A stretch of 64,000 bases of DNA from CAJQQK01 sp965224225 (GCA_965224225.1 CBDCZF010000030.1:1-64000); one strand, 5' to 3'. Numbered from the stretch's first letter, positions 9,762 through 18,943 are shown. A program made the numbers and translations. The notes: generated by a model not told the origin, from the sequence alone.

Positions 9762-11366
9762 ATGACATTCCCGGTCTTGAAAACTACGATCGGCGTCGCG
9801 GCTGCTGCCGCTTTGTCGCTCGGCGCCGTCACCGGCGCTGCCGCCCAGAAGTCGGGCGGCACTTTGAACTTCGTGGTTGGATCGAAAATTCCGTCCTACG
9901 ATGCCCACGTTGAAACCACATTCGGCATGATCCATCCGATCGCGCCGTTCTACAGCCTGCTGATCCGGGTTAATCCGGATGCGCCTGACACCAACGACTT
10001 CGTCTGCGACGTCTGCGAAGGCGCCGTTGACCAGGGCACCGACGGCGGCAAGACGTTCACATTCAAGATCCGCAAGGGCTTGAAGTTCCATAACGGCGCG
10101 CCGCTCAATGCCCACGACGTGGTGGCGACCTACAACAAGATTATCACGCCTCCGAAAGGCGTCGCGTCTTCGCGCCGTGCGTTCTACAGCATGGTGGACT
10201 CGGTCACTGCGACCGACGATCATACCGTTGTGTTCAAGCTGAAGTTCGCCTCAGGCGCCTTCCTGCCGGCGCTCGCCTCACCGTTCAACTTCATCTACTC
10301 GAAGAAGGACTTGGACGAGAAGGGCTACACTTGGCACAAGACCAACATCAACGGCTCCGGCCCGTTCGTGTTCGTCGAGCATCAGCCGGGCGCCTTCGTC
10401 AGCGGCAAGAAGTATGCAGCTTATCACCATAAAGGCCGGCCGTTCCTTGACGGCTTCAAGGCGATTGCTGCACCGAAGCTGGCCGCCCGTGTCCAGGCCA
10501 TCGAAGGCGACCGTGCATCGATCGAATTCCGCGGCTTCCCGCCGAAGCAGCGCGATGCGCTCGTCAAGGTGCTTGGTGACAAGATCACGGTCCAGGAAAG
10601 CGACTGGAACTGCGTGCTGCTTGCAACGCCGAACCAGAAGAAGAAGCCGTTCGACGATGCACGCGTTCGCCGCGCCCTGAGCCTTGCCATCGATCGCTGG
10701 GGCGGTTCGAAGTATCTGTCGCGGATCGCGATCGTGAAAACGGTCGGTGGTGCGGTGTTCCCGAAACATCCGCTGGCTGCCACGGAAGCGGAACTCCTGA
10801 AGCTTGCAGGCTATGGCAAGGATCTCGCGAAGAACCGGGCCGAAGCCAAGCGTCTGCTGAAGGAAGCCGGCCAGGAAGGCTTGAGCTTCGTGCTCAACAA
10901 CCGTGGGGTCGACCAACCCTACAAGGTGGTCGGTACCTGGCTTGTCGACCAGTGGAAGAAAGTCGGCCTCAAGGTGACCCAGCAGGTCAACCCCTCGCCG
11001 GTGTTCTATGACATCCTGCGCAAGAAGCAGGACTTCGACGTCTCGATCGACTTCAACTGTCAGTCCGTGATCAACCCGATCGCCGACGTCACGAAGTTCC
11101 TGCCGGGTGGTGGCGCCAACTATTCGGCCAGCGCCAGCCAGAAGATCAAGGACGTCTATGCCAAGCTTGAGCGCGCCGCGACCGAAGCCGAGCAGCGTCC
11201 GCTGATGCGTGAATACGAGCGCCTCGTCCTTGATGAGGAAGTCACGCACATGATCACGCTGTGGTGGTACAAGATCAACCCGCACCGCTCCTACGTGAAG
11301 GGCTGGAAGATCGCACCGAGCCACTATCTCGGCCAGCAGCTCGACCAGGTCTGGCTCGACAAGTAG
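9762..11366 (+). CDS. dppA: peptide ABC transporter substrate-binding protein (SBP family 5)
   Basis: A 534-residue extracytoplasmic solute-binding protein. It has a Sec-type signal peptide with cleavage likely after the AAA near residue 28. Family 5 features follow: GGTLNFVVGSKIPSYDAH, TFKIRKGLKFHNGAPLNAHDV and a C-terminal ITLWWYKINPHRSYVKGW. It captures peptides or related compounds in the periplasm. GGGAGG lies just upstream of ATG 9762. It sits third in the operon, after both ATPases and before the permeases. Confidence 0.9.
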   Translation: MTFPVLKTTIGVAAAAALSLGAVTGAAAQKSGGTLNFVVGSKIPSYDAHVETTFGMIHPIAPFYSLLIRVNPDAPDTNDFVCDVCEGAVDQGTDGGKTFTFKIRKGLKFHNGAPLNAHDVVATYNKIITPPKGVASSRRAFYSMVDSVTATDDHTVVFKLKFASGAFLPALASPFNFIYSKKDLDEKGYTWHKTNINGSGPFVFVEHQPGAFVSGKKYAAYHHKGRPFLDGFKAIAAPKLAARVQAIEGDRASIEFRGFPPKQRDALVKVLGDKITVQESDWNCVLLATPNQKKKPFDDARVRRALSLAIDRWGGSKYLSRIAIVKTVGGAVFPKHPLAATEAELLKLAGYGKDLAKNRAEAKRLLKEAGQEGLSFVLNNRGVDQPYKVVGTWLVDQWKKVGLKVTQQVNPSPVFYDILRKKQDFDVSIDFNCQSVINPIADVTKFLPGGGANYSASASQKIKDVYAKLERAATEAEQRPLMREYERLVLDEEVTHMITLWWYKINPHRSYVKGWKIAPSHYLGQQLDQVWLDK

Positions 11367-11389
11367 GCCGAAACGGTCACAATCTGATC

Positions 11390-11412
11390 AAGGGGCGCCG
11401 CCGGCGCCCCTT
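11390..11412 (+). terminator. perfect GC hairpin between dppA and dppB
   Basis: Eleven bases AAGGGGCGCCG are followed after one base by their exact complement, giving a very stable hairpin 23 bases after the dppA stop. Such structures often follow binding-protein genes, protecting the upstream mRNA and reducing permease expression. There is only TT behind it, so it is more likely attenuating than fully terminating. Confidence 0.6.
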
Positions 11413-11495
11413 CACTGGCATTTGAAGTTCGACGCGGCGGCACTCTAAATCGAGCCGCCCTGGCAAAGCACAACCTGCTGGGAGTTACCAGGTTC

Positions 11496-12467
11496 ATGCT
11501 GCAATACGTCGTCAAACGGCTGCTCTTGATGATCCCGACGATCCTCGGCGCGGCATTCATCATCTTTTTCATTCTGCGAGTCGTGCCCGGCGACGTTTGC
11601 GAACTAAAGATGGGCGGCGATGGCGGTTACTACGATCCCGAACAGGTCAAGGTCTGCCAGCAGAACCTTGGCATCGACCGGCCGCTTTACGAACAGTTCG
11701 GCAAGTTCGTCTACGGCATCTTCACGTTTGACTACGGCACGTCGATGGATACCGGCAAGCCAGTGCTGCACGAGATTGGCCTGCGCTTCCAGCTTTCCCT
11801 GCAGGTTGCGATCATGGCGACCCTGGTCTCGATCATAATCGCTATACCGCTTGGTACGATTTCGGCCGTCTATCAGAATAGCTGGGTCGACTACATCGTA
11901 CGCGCGATCTCGATTGCCGGCATCGCGATCCCCTCGTTCTGGCTCGGCATCTTGATTCTGTTGGGACTTTTGAATTTCAACGACTGGCTATTCGGTGTCA
12001 GGTGGTCGCCGCCCCTTGATTACAAGCCCATATGGGAGGATCCGTGGCACAACCTCAGCCAGTTGGTCTGGCCGGCGGTCGCCACCGGTTATCGCTATTC
12101 GGCGGTTGCGACCCGCATGACCCGATCTTCGATGCTTGAAGTGTTGCGCGAAGACTATGTCCGCACGGCCCGTGCCAAGGGCCTGATGGAAAACCTGATC
12201 ATCAATCGCCATGCCCTGAAGAACGCGCTGCTGCCGGTTGTCACCGTGATCGGTATCGAGTTCGCCTTTCTGATGGGTGGCCTGGTCGTCACCGAGCAGG
12301 TCTTCAATCTCAACGGTCTTGGCCAGCTGCTGGTCCACTCGGTAACCGGCAAGGACTATTCGATGACCCAGGCGATCGTGATGATCATCGTTCTGGTGTT
12401 CGTGTTCACCAATTTCGTCGTTGACATCCTGTACGCGTGGCTCGATCCGCGAATCAGGTACAGTTGA
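11496..12467 (+). CDS. dppB: peptide ABC transporter permease (DppB type)
   Basis: A 323-residue inner-membrane protein starting MLQYVVKRLLLMIPTILGAAF, with six predicted membrane segments. The BPD-transport inner-membrane motif is in the EDYVRTARAKGLMENLII block near residue 215-235, where the ATPases dock. It forms half of the transmembrane channel with DppC. ATG 11496 is the only sensible start. Confidence 0.9.
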   Translation: MLQYVVKRLLLMIPTILGAAFIIFFILRVVPGDVCELKMGGDGGYYDPEQVKVCQQNLGIDRPLYEQFGKFVYGIFTFDYGTSMDTGKPVLHEIGLRFQLSLQVAIMATLVSIIIAIPLGTISAVYQNSWVDYIVRAISIAGIAIPSFWLGILILLGLLNFNDWLFGVRWSPPLDYKPIWEDPWHNLSQLVWPAVATGYRYSAVATRMTRSSMLEVLREDYVRTARAKGLMENLIINRHALKNALLPVVTVIGIEFAFLMGGLVVTEQVFNLNGLGQLLVHSVTGKDYSMTQAIVMIIVLVFVFTNFVVDILYAWLDPRIRYS

Positions 12468-12478
12468 GGAGCAACGCA

Positions 12479-13390
12479 ATGGCAGACATTTCCCAACCGA
12501 TCGATCAGCTGGAAGACTTGCGCGATCGCCCAAGCCTCTGGAAGCAGCTTGTTACTTTCGCCCGAAAGCAGCCGCTGGGTTTTGCCGGCGGTCTTGTGGT
12601 CATTGTCTTCATTATCATGGCGGTCTTCGCGCCCTGGCTTTCGCCGTTCGATCCGGAAGCAAGTTCGTATGAGCACATGCTGGCGCCGCCAGGCACCATG
12701 TCTGATGAAGGCGCCTTCATACTCGGCACGGATGATTTCGGCCGTGATGTGCTGACCCGCATTATCTATGGCGCCCGCACCGCGCTGTTCGTCGGCTTCG
12801 CCTGCGCCTTCATCGGGTCGACGATTGGCCTTGTGCTCGGTGTCGGCAGCGCTTTTTTCGGCGGCCGCGTCGATCTAATCTTCCAGCGCATCATGGACGT
12901 CTTCATGGCGTTCCCGCTGATCATCATGGCCCTGTCGATCGTCGCCATTTTCGGCTCGTCGATACAGAACGTGATCATCGCAATCACCATACCGTTCATA
13001 CCGCGATGCGCTCGCGTGGTCCGTTCCAGCGCTCTGGCGATTCGTGAGATCCCCTACATCGATGCCGCGCGCGCCAACGGCTTCTCGAATACGCGCATCA
13101 TCATGCGCCATATGGTGCCCAACGTGATGGCACCGTACCTGATCATGCTGACGGCCTTCGTCGGCCAGGCAATCCTGCTCGAGGCCTCGTTGTCGTTCCT
13201 CGGGCTCGGCGTGCAGGAGCCGACGCCGGCATGGGGCCTGATGCTCAAGAACGCGCAGGAATATATCCGCTCGGAGCCCTGGATCGCGATCTGGCCGGGC
13301 ATTGCCATCACGCTTGGCGTATTCGGCTTCAACCTGTTCGGCGATGCGCTGCGCGATGCGTTGGATCCGCGGTTGCGATCGGCGCAGTAG
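12479..13390 (+). CDS. dppC: peptide ABC transporter permease (DppC type)
   Basis: A 303-residue inner-membrane permease with an N-terminal OppC-type segment, the FILGTDDFGRDVLTRIIYGAR block and the ATPase-docking motif YIDAARANGFSNTRIIMRHM. I chose ATG 12479 because GAGGAG precedes it; the open frame extends back to 12437 inside dppB but without a ribosome-binding site. It completes the five-gene transporter and is followed by a hairpin. Confidence 0.9.
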   Translation: MADISQPIDQLEDLRDRPSLWKQLVTFARKQPLGFAGGLVVIVFIIMAVFAPWLSPFDPEASSYEHMLAPPGTMSDEGAFILGTDDFGRDVLTRIIYGARTALFVGFACAFIGSTIGLVLGVGSAFFGGRVDLIFQRIMDVFMAFPLIIMALSIVAIFGSSIQNVIIAITIPFIPRCARVVRSSALAIREIPYIDAARANGFSNTRIIMRHMVPNVMAPYLIMLTAFVGQAILLEASLSFLGLGVQEPTPAWGLMLKNAQEYIRSEPWIAIWPGIAITLGVFGFNLFGDALRDALDPRLRSAQ

Positions 13391-13415
13391 ATCAAGAACC
13401 GTCTTGGTATTCAAT

Positions 13416-13446
13416 GAAGGCCGGCGAACAACCTGTCGGCCTTCTT
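13416..13446 (+). terminator. rho-independent-like terminator after dppC
   Basis: GAAGGCCG (13416-13423) pairs with CGGCCTTC (13437-13444), followed by TTC. It lies between the convergent ends of dppC and the acetyltransferase gene, so it may serve both strands. Confidence 0.6.
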
Positions 13447-13463
13447 CGTAAGTATTGGCGCAA

Positions 13464-14063
13464 TCAGAATACCTTTGTAAGCAGCACCCAGTTTTCGCCG
13501 TCGTTCTTCCAATCTTCCTTGACCATCTTTCGCTGTGACTGCTGACGGTAACCACAACGTTCATAGAGGCCGCGAGCGCCAAGGTTGGCGTCCGACACGA
13601 TGACGCTCATGCCGCGCTTGCCCAGTGCCCTGCCGATTTCGTCGGCTAGGCCAAGCAGGCGGGTGCCAAAACTGCGGCTGCGGAACTCCGGCTGTACGGC
13701 CAACACGTTGACGTACCAAGTGCCCGGCGCCAAGTTCTCAAGTTGCTGCAACGGCTGAAACATCGCCGGCATATCGCCGGGAACCGGCTCGATCGTTTCA
13801 GGGATTTCATAGCCGATCAGTGTGCCTGCCGGCTGGCCGACCGATTCGATTATGATGGCGTTGCGATAGGAAAAGCTCCCTTCTTCCCGAGCGGCGCGCT
13901 GTCTGCCGATCGCCCAGGCATCTGCCTCGCCGCCACTGAGCCGGCTCCACAAATATAGCGGCAAGCCCTCGCCTGCAAAGTTCACCAACTGCGTCAGCAC
14001 GAACACGTCATCAAGCGTTGCGTGCCTGAAGGGTGGAACGATAAGGTTTTCGATCTTGCTCAC
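13464..14063 (-). CDS. GNAT family N-acetyltransferase
   Basis: A 199-residue protein with a GNAT fold. The acetyl-CoA-binding region is LAVQPEFRSRSFGTRLLGLADEIG near residues 122-145 and the C-terminal LYERCGYRQQSQ resembles the usual GLYERxGF ending. It transfers an acetyl group from acetyl-CoA to an unknown amine. The start is GTG 14063 with GAGGAG upstream. It stands alone, convergent with the dpp operon. Confidence 0.75.
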   Translation of the reverse strand: MSKIENLIVPPFRHATLDDVFVLTQLVNFAGEGLPLYLWSRLSGGEADAWAIGRQRAAREEGSFSYRNAIIIESVGQPAGTLIGYEIPETIEPVPGDMPAMFQPLQQLENLAPGTWYVNVLAVQPEFRSRSFGTRLLGLADEIGRALGKRGMSVIVSDANLGARGLYERCGYRQQSQRKMVKEDWKNDGENWVLLTKVF

Positions 14064-14143
14064 TAGTCAGCTGCTCCTCTTGACCGATTGCTGGGAACAA
14101 TCAGACTAAAGCAGACACACGTAAATCTGAATGAGGCACGAAA

Positions 14144-14491
14144 ATGATCGCCGTGATCTTCGAAGTCCGTCCCAATGCTGCCCATCGCGACCAGTATCTC
14201 GACATGGCGGCCAGCCTGCGCGGCGACCTGGAAAACATCGACGGTTTCATTTCCATCGAACGCTTCCAGAGCCTGACCGACGATGGCAAGCTGCTGTCAC
14301 TGTCGTTCTGGCGTGACGAGAAAGCTCTTGAGGCCTGGCGCAACCTTGCAAGTCATCGTCGGGCGCAGGCCGCCGGCCGTGGCGGTTTTTTCGATGACTA
14401 TCGTCTGCGCGTCGCTTCCATCATGCGCGACTACGGCATGCACGAGCGCGACCAGGCGCCTGCCGACAGCCGCACAGCACATGGTGAATGA
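14144..14491 (+). CDS. ABM-domain (antibiotic biosynthesis monooxygenase-like) protein
   Basis: A 115-residue protein with the dimeric alpha-beta barrel ABM fold: MIAVIFEVRP at the N-terminus, then NIDGFISIERFQSL and LLSLSFWRDEKALEAWR. Family members include small monooxygenases and heme-degrading enzymes, but many have no known activity. No heme-ligand pattern is clear. It begins 80 bases upstream-divergent from the acetyltransferase gene and is followed by a DapA-like gene. Confidence 0.7.
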   Translation: MIAVIFEVRPNAAHRDQYLDMAASLRGDLENIDGFISIERFQSLTDDGKLLSLSFWRDEKALEAWRNLASHRRAQAAGRGGFFDDYRLRVASIMRDYGMHERDQAPADSRTAHGE

Positions 14492-14616
14492 TTGACGGTG
14501 GAACTTCCCGATTTGCAGGTTTGATCTTGAACGGCGGCCGGCCCTGACGCAGTCTTGCAGTTGATTTGGCGCGTCGCCCAACCGGTGCGCCCTGATGAAT
14601 GGTGAGGAGGCCCCCG

Positions 14617-15603
14617 ATGCCCCGATTCAAGGACTTTGTGCCGAGCGGTGTTATTCCGGCGACCCTGCTGGCATTCAACGACGATTTCTCGATCAACTGG
14701 GCCGAGACCACCCGCCATCTCCTGGACGTTGCCGCAACGCCGGGCCTCGCAGCAATAACCGTCAATGGACACGCCTCCGAGGTGCACGGCTGTTCGTTCG
14801 ATGAACAGCGCGAGATCCTCGACAAGACCATGGACGATATCGGCGACCGCTTGCCGGTGATCGCCGGTGTTTTCGCCGACAGCAGCCTCGAAGCAGCACG
14901 CATCGCGAAGATGTCGGAAGACAGCGGTGCATCGGCGCTGCTCGTCTTCCCGTCGGGCGTGCTGATGATGGGCGGTGAGCGCCGGCCCGAGATGGCCGAG
15001 GCGCATTTCAAGGCCATCGCGGAGGCAACCGACCTGCCACTGATCATTTTCAACTACGCGCGCTGGACCAATCTCGCCTATCCGCTCGAGACGATCGTCA
15101 ACCTCGCCGAGCAGATTCCGTCGATCCGTGCGATCAAGGACTGGACAGCGGAGCCCATGGAGCACGAGCGCAATGTGCGCACGCTGCAGTCGCTCAGCCG
15201 GCCGGTCAACGTGCTCACAACCAACAGCGCCTGGCTGATGCAGTCGCTTGCGACCGGTTGTGCCGGTCTGCTTTCCGGCGCCGGCTCGATCATTGCCGAT
15301 ATGCAGGTCGGCCTATTCCAGGCAATGCAGCGCGGCGACCTAACCACGGCACGCGCCATCAATGACCGCATGCAGCCGATCACCCAGGCCTTTTACGCGC
15401 CCCCGTTCCTCGACATGCACAACCGCATGAAGGAAGCGGCCGTCATACTCGGCCGGCAAAAGCGCGCCGTCGTGCGGCCGCCGTTGATGAAACTGTCGCA
15501 AGCCGAGATCGATGGCATTCGCGCCGCGTTGAGCAAAGCCCGTGTCGGACGTGACGGAGCCGAAGGTCTCGAGTTGCGCGATACGTCCGACATCGCCGCC
15601 TGA
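14617..15603 (+). CDS. dihydrodipicolinate synthase family protein (DapA/NAL-like lyase)
   Basis: A 328-residue TIM-barrel class I aldolase-type protein. The N-terminal SGVIPATLLAFNDDFSINW, the barrel strand LPLIIFNYARW carrying the proton-relay tyrosine, and the Schiff-base lysine in SIRAIKDW fit the DapA/N-acetylneuraminate lyase superfamily. It condenses or cleaves pyruvate-type substrates. It is not in a lysine operon and is longer than standard DapA, so a catabolic lyase is likelier. ATG 14617 has GAGGAGG about 7 nt upstream; the GTG at 14599 is less well placed. Confidence 0.8.
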   Translation: MPRFKDFVPSGVIPATLLAFNDDFSINWAETTRHLLDVAATPGLAAITVNGHASEVHGCSFDEQREILDKTMDDIGDRLPVIAGVFADSSLEAARIAKMSEDSGASALLVFPSGVLMMGGERRPEMAEAHFKAIAEATDLPLIIFNYARWTNLAYPLETIVNLAEQIPSIRAIKDWTAEPMEHERNVRTLQSLSRPVNVLTTNSAWLMQSLATGCAGLLSGAGSIIADMQVGLFQAMQRGDLTTARAINDRMQPITQAFYAPPFLDMHNRMKEAAVILGRQKRAVVRPPLMKLSQAEIDGIRAALSKARVGRDGAEGLELRDTSDIAA

Positions 15604-16144
15604 TCGGCCGGTTCGCCGGGCGCTCCAGTGGGTTCAGAATACGGCGGCACCAACCCGGCGCATCCGACACTCCAACACAAAAGAAAACCCCGCCGGCATT
15701 TGATGCAACGACGGGGTCGGGATCATCCTGATCCGGACTGGGAGACCCAGTCTCAATTACGCTCGAAACGCAGAACAATGCACACATTCGAGCGTTTCAA
15801 TTTCCAGATTGTCTGAATTGGGCACAACGCCCGGATCACCAAGCGGACGCTGTCAACTCGACGGGGCGTTCATGCCCGGGCCTCGAACAGGTGTCGAGGC
15901 CCACATATACTGTCCGGTGGACCCATGCAGTCTCTGCCTCCCTGTTTGATGTTGATCTCGTTGCCGATGGCGCCACTTACGGAGTCAAGGCCTTGCGGCG
16001 TTGCTGCCAAGTCACCATACAATTAGCATCGGTGAAAGGTGATCGCCATCTGCACGTCACAGTCTGCGCCGCAAGTCTTGAGCCGTCAACCGCAATTCAG
16101 CACAAAACATGCACGGTATTCGTGTCGGACCAAATCTCGGTGCC
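15604..16144. other. 541-base gap with hairpins after the DapA-like gene
   Basis: No convincing gene is present; the open frame at 15891-16247 runs antisense into the next gene and has no family features. There are small inverted repeats: ACCCCG and CGGGGT arms around 15687-15718, and ACTGGGAGACCCAGT near 15738-15752. They may terminate the DapA-like transcript. Confidence 0.4.
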
Positions 16145-16912
16145 TCAACCCCAGACCTTGTCGGTCAGCGGAAGACCGTCGATATCGCGTGCCGTTATCG
16201 GATCGGCCGGGGTGACGCCAACGTCTTCCAGTAGCGCACCGACCTGACGAACGTGTTGGGTCGAATGCCACACGGTGCGCTCGAGCATTTCGTGACGCGT
16301 CGTGCCACCGAAATAGGTTGGTACTCGGCCTGAAAAATCCTCGTCGCGAACCTTGTCGAACCAGGCTTTGAAGCGCGCCTTCACCGTTGTGCCGAACTCC
16401 GCGATATCGTCACTTGTCTTAAGGCTCTCCGCTGGCGGCGCCACCAATTTTTCATAAGCCAGCGTCTCGCCATTCTCCTCCATATCCAGGAACGCAACCG
16501 GGATCTGGAAGAGGTGGTGCATAAGAACCCGCCACGAACGTGGCCGATCGGGAAGCACTCGGTCGAGGTGCTCATCCGGCATCTGTCGTGTCTGGGCGAT
16601 CGCCTTGTCGAGAATGGCCAGATAGCGCTCGCCGAGCTGAACGGGTGTCAGTTTCGGTCCGGCGTCATCGTCGATGCCGAGAAACTCGACAACATCGCCC
16701 AGAACCTGGGCGAAGACGAACTTGTCACCTTTCGAGACGACAGGCACAGAGCGTGCACCTAGCCGCTGCAACTCGGCAAGACCTTCGGCATCGTCCAGTA
16801 CATTTATCGATTGGAACTCGATCGCACGGACCGAGAGGTATTCCTTGACCCTGAGACAGCTCGTTCAATGGGGCTGCCAGAAGACCTTGATGGGTTCACC
16901 TGCATCCTGCAT
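16145..16912 (-). CDS. glutaredoxin-DinB fusion with in-frame TGA at the redox cysteine: candidate selenoprotein
   Basis: Read from ATG 16910-16912 this is one frame of 255 residues with a single internal TGA (16865-16867, residue 16). Residues 1-80 are a glutaredoxin-like thioredoxin fold: IKVFWQPH-TGA-TSC, where the usual site is CxxC, then the cis-proline in RSVPVV (Pro57) and KFVFAQVLGDVVEFLG. Residues 85-255 look like a DinB four-helix domain with possible metal ligands His132/133, His216 and His220 (WHSTQH). AGAGGA stands 8 nt before the ATG. Glutaredoxin-type UxxC selenoproteins are known, so TGA may be read as selenocysteine; a plain nonsense mutation would leave translation starting at Met48 without the active site. 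No Sec machinery is in the window. Confidence 0.7.
16832..16867 (-). promoter_or_regulatory. possible bacterial SECIS-like hairpin just after the TGA codon
   Basis: After the TGA the message has CGAG, an 8-nt unpaired stretch, GGGU, an 8-nt loop CAAGGAAU, then ACCU and CUCG, so two four-base stems can form with the loop starting 17 nt past the TGA. Distance and loop size suit a bacterial SECIS, but the stem is interrupted and includes a G-U pair. By eye this is suggestive only. Confidence 0.3.
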
Positions 16913-17135
16913 GGGCCAATTCCTCTCACTGTCGACCGAGGTCGAATTCTATTGCTGTGTGTCGCAATGTTGCAAATGATGTTCGTAACCTAGAACATCG
17001 GGCCGGCATTCCCAACAGATGATAGGCGATAATTGGATCAAATCAGATTGGTGACTGGATCAATTGGGCAGTAAATCCGCCTGACCAGGGCGGGAGAGAA
17101 CTTTTCCGGTCAATAACAAGAGCATGGAGGAGCAC

Positions 17136-18770
17136 GTGTCAGATACTTCCGAGGCAGACAAGGCCGACGTCCCACATCCGATAGAGACCGATTTCAAGAT
17201 CGGTCGCGACAACATCACTCCGTTCGGGTTGGATATCCACAACCCGGTGTTCTTGATTTCCGGGCTCTCGATCTGCGCATTCGTCATTGTCACGCTGATG
17301 TTTCAGGCTGACGCCGAGGTGTTCTTCAAATGGCTGCGCACGACCCTGACCACCAACCTCGACTGGTTCTTCCTGCTGTCGGGCAATCTGTTTGTCTTGT
17401 TCTGCCTGATCCTGCTTTTGCCGCCCTTTGGCGGGGTTCGACTAGGTGGCCGGGACGCCAAGCCTGAGTACACCTACGTCGGCTGGTTTGCGATGCTGTT
17501 TGCCGCCGGCATGGGCATCGGCCTGATGTTCTTCGGCGTTTCGGAACCGATGTCGCATTATGCATCCTCGCTCGGCGGTACGAGCCTCGAGAACGGTGTC
17601 AGGACCGACTGGGCGCCGCTCGGTGCCGCCAAGGGCAGTCCGGAGGCGGCGCGTGATCTGGCGATGGCGGCAACCATCTTTCACTGGGCGCTCCATCCCT
17701 GGGCGATCTATGCGGTCGTTGCCTTGTCGCTCGCATTCTTTACGTTCAACCGCGGCCTGCCGCTGACGTTGCGCTCGGCATTCTATCCGCTGTTCGGCGA
17801 TCGTGTGTGGGGTTGGACGGGCCACATCATCGATACGCTCGCCGTCTTTGCCACCCTGTTCGGCCTGGCAACCTCGCTTGGCTACGGTACACAGCAGGCA
17901 CTTGCGGGCCTCAACTATCTGTTCGGTACGCCGACCGGCGGGGCGGCCCAGGTCGTCCTGATTACGGTGATCACGGCGATGGCTCTGATCTCGGTGCTGC
18001 GTGGCCTTGACGGCGGCGTCAAGGTTCTCTCGGAAATCAACATCGCGATGGCCGGCGTGCTGCTGGTCTTCGTCATCTTCGTTGGCCCGACGGCAACGAT
18101 CTTCGAGACGATCTTCACCGGCGGTGTCGCCTACATCCGCGAACTGGTTCCGCTGTCGATGCCGTTCGGACGTGAGGATGCCAACTTCTCGCAAGGCTGG
18201 ACGGCGTTTTACTGGGCGTGGTGGATTTCCTGGTCGCCGTTCGTCGGAATGTTCATCGCCCGCGTCTCGCGAGGCCGCACGGTACGTGAGTTCGTGTTCT
18301 GCGTGATCATCATTCCGACAATCGCCTGCGTGCTCTGGATGGGCGCTTTCGGCGGCACGGCGATCGATCAGGTGGCAGTTGCAGCCGCCGAGGGCAAGAA
18401 GGCGGCCGTGGCAGGAGCTCCGCTCGAGCTGAAGCTGTTCGAAATGCTCAAACCGCTGCCGCTGGCGCAACTGACCTCGTTCCTCGGCATTGTCCTGGTG
18501 CTGGTGTTCTTCGTCACGTCATCGGATTCCGGTTCGCTGGTGATCGACACGATCACGGCCGGCGGCAAGACCGATGCACCGGTCTCGCAGCGCGTCTTCT
18601 GGTGCACATTCGAAGGGCTGGTTGCAGCGGCGTTGTTGCTGGTCGGCGGCAGTCAGGCGCTGGGTGCGCTGCAGGCGATGGCGGTCTCGACGGGGTTCCC
18701 GTTCACGATCGTGTTGTTATTGATGTGCGTCAGTCTGCTGATCGGCCTGCGTCACGCCAGTCGTAATTGA
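17136..18770 (+). CDS. BCCT family transporter (betaine/choline/carnitine)
   Basis: A 544-residue protein with about 12 membrane segments. It carries the BCCT hallmarks AAGMGIGLMFFGVSEP near residue 125 and FYWAWWISWSPFVGMFIAR near residue 355, the aromatic box that binds quaternary amines. It imports betaine, choline, carnitine or related compounds by ion symport. I prefer GTG 17136 because GGAGGAG lies 3-5 nt upstream; ATG 17124, four codons earlier, has a weak site. The C-terminus is short, without a long osmosensing tail. A hairpin follows. Confidence 0.88.
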   Translation: MSDTSEADKADVPHPIETDFKIGRDNITPFGLDIHNPVFLISGLSICAFVIVTLMFQADAEVFFKWLRTTLTTNLDWFFLLSGNLFVLFCLILLLPPFGGVRLGGRDAKPEYTYVGWFAMLFAAGMGIGLMFFGVSEPMSHYASSLGGTSLENGVRTDWAPLGAAKGSPEAARDLAMAATIFHWALHPWAIYAVVALSLAFFTFNRGLPLTLRSAFYPLFGDRVWGWTGHIIDTLAVFATLFGLATSLGYGTQQALAGLNYLFGTPTGGAAQVVLITVITAMALISVLRGLDGGVKVLSEINIAMAGVLLVFVIFVGPTATIFETIFTGGVAYIRELVPLSMPFGREDANFSQGWTAFYWAWWISWSPFVGMFIARVSRGRTVREFVFCVIIIPTIACVLWMGAFGGTAIDQVAVAAAEGKKAAVAGAPLELKLFEMLKPLPLAQLTSFLGIVLVLVFFVTSSDSGSLVIDTITAGGKTDAPVSQRVFWCTFEGLVAAALLLVGGSQALGALQAMAVSTGFPFTIVLLLMCVSLLIGLRHASRN

Positions 18771-18792
18771 TGGTTCGGCCGTCAGGCTACTC

Positions 18793-18820
18793 GGATGCGC
18801 CGGCCGGTGTCGGCGCATCC
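18793..18820 (+). terminator. hairpin after the BCCT gene
   Basis: GGATGCGCCG (18793-18802) and CGGCGCATCC (18811-18820) form a perfect 10-bp stem with an 8-base loop, 22 bases after the stop. No T-run follows. Confidence 0.5.
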
Positions 18821-18943
18821 GGTTCGAGCAACCGCCCGCTTGGTCCTGGCCGTCGCGCTGATTGATTTCGGTCAACGTAGCCGATCGACCGAAACCGCAT
18901 ACTATTAAGCTAGGGTCGTGCGCGTCCGGCAGGAGGAACTCAG

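Noticed and set aside
10278..11324. 348-codon open frame on the minus strand inside dppA
   Set aside because: It is a shadow of dppA in GC-rich DNA; dppA has clear family features and a signal peptide.
15891..16247. 118-codon open frame
   Set aside because: No domain, and it overlaps the antisense end of the glutaredoxin-DinB gene.
17442..18470. 342-codon minus-strand frame
   Set aside because: Antisense shadow of the BCCT gene; no domain is visible.
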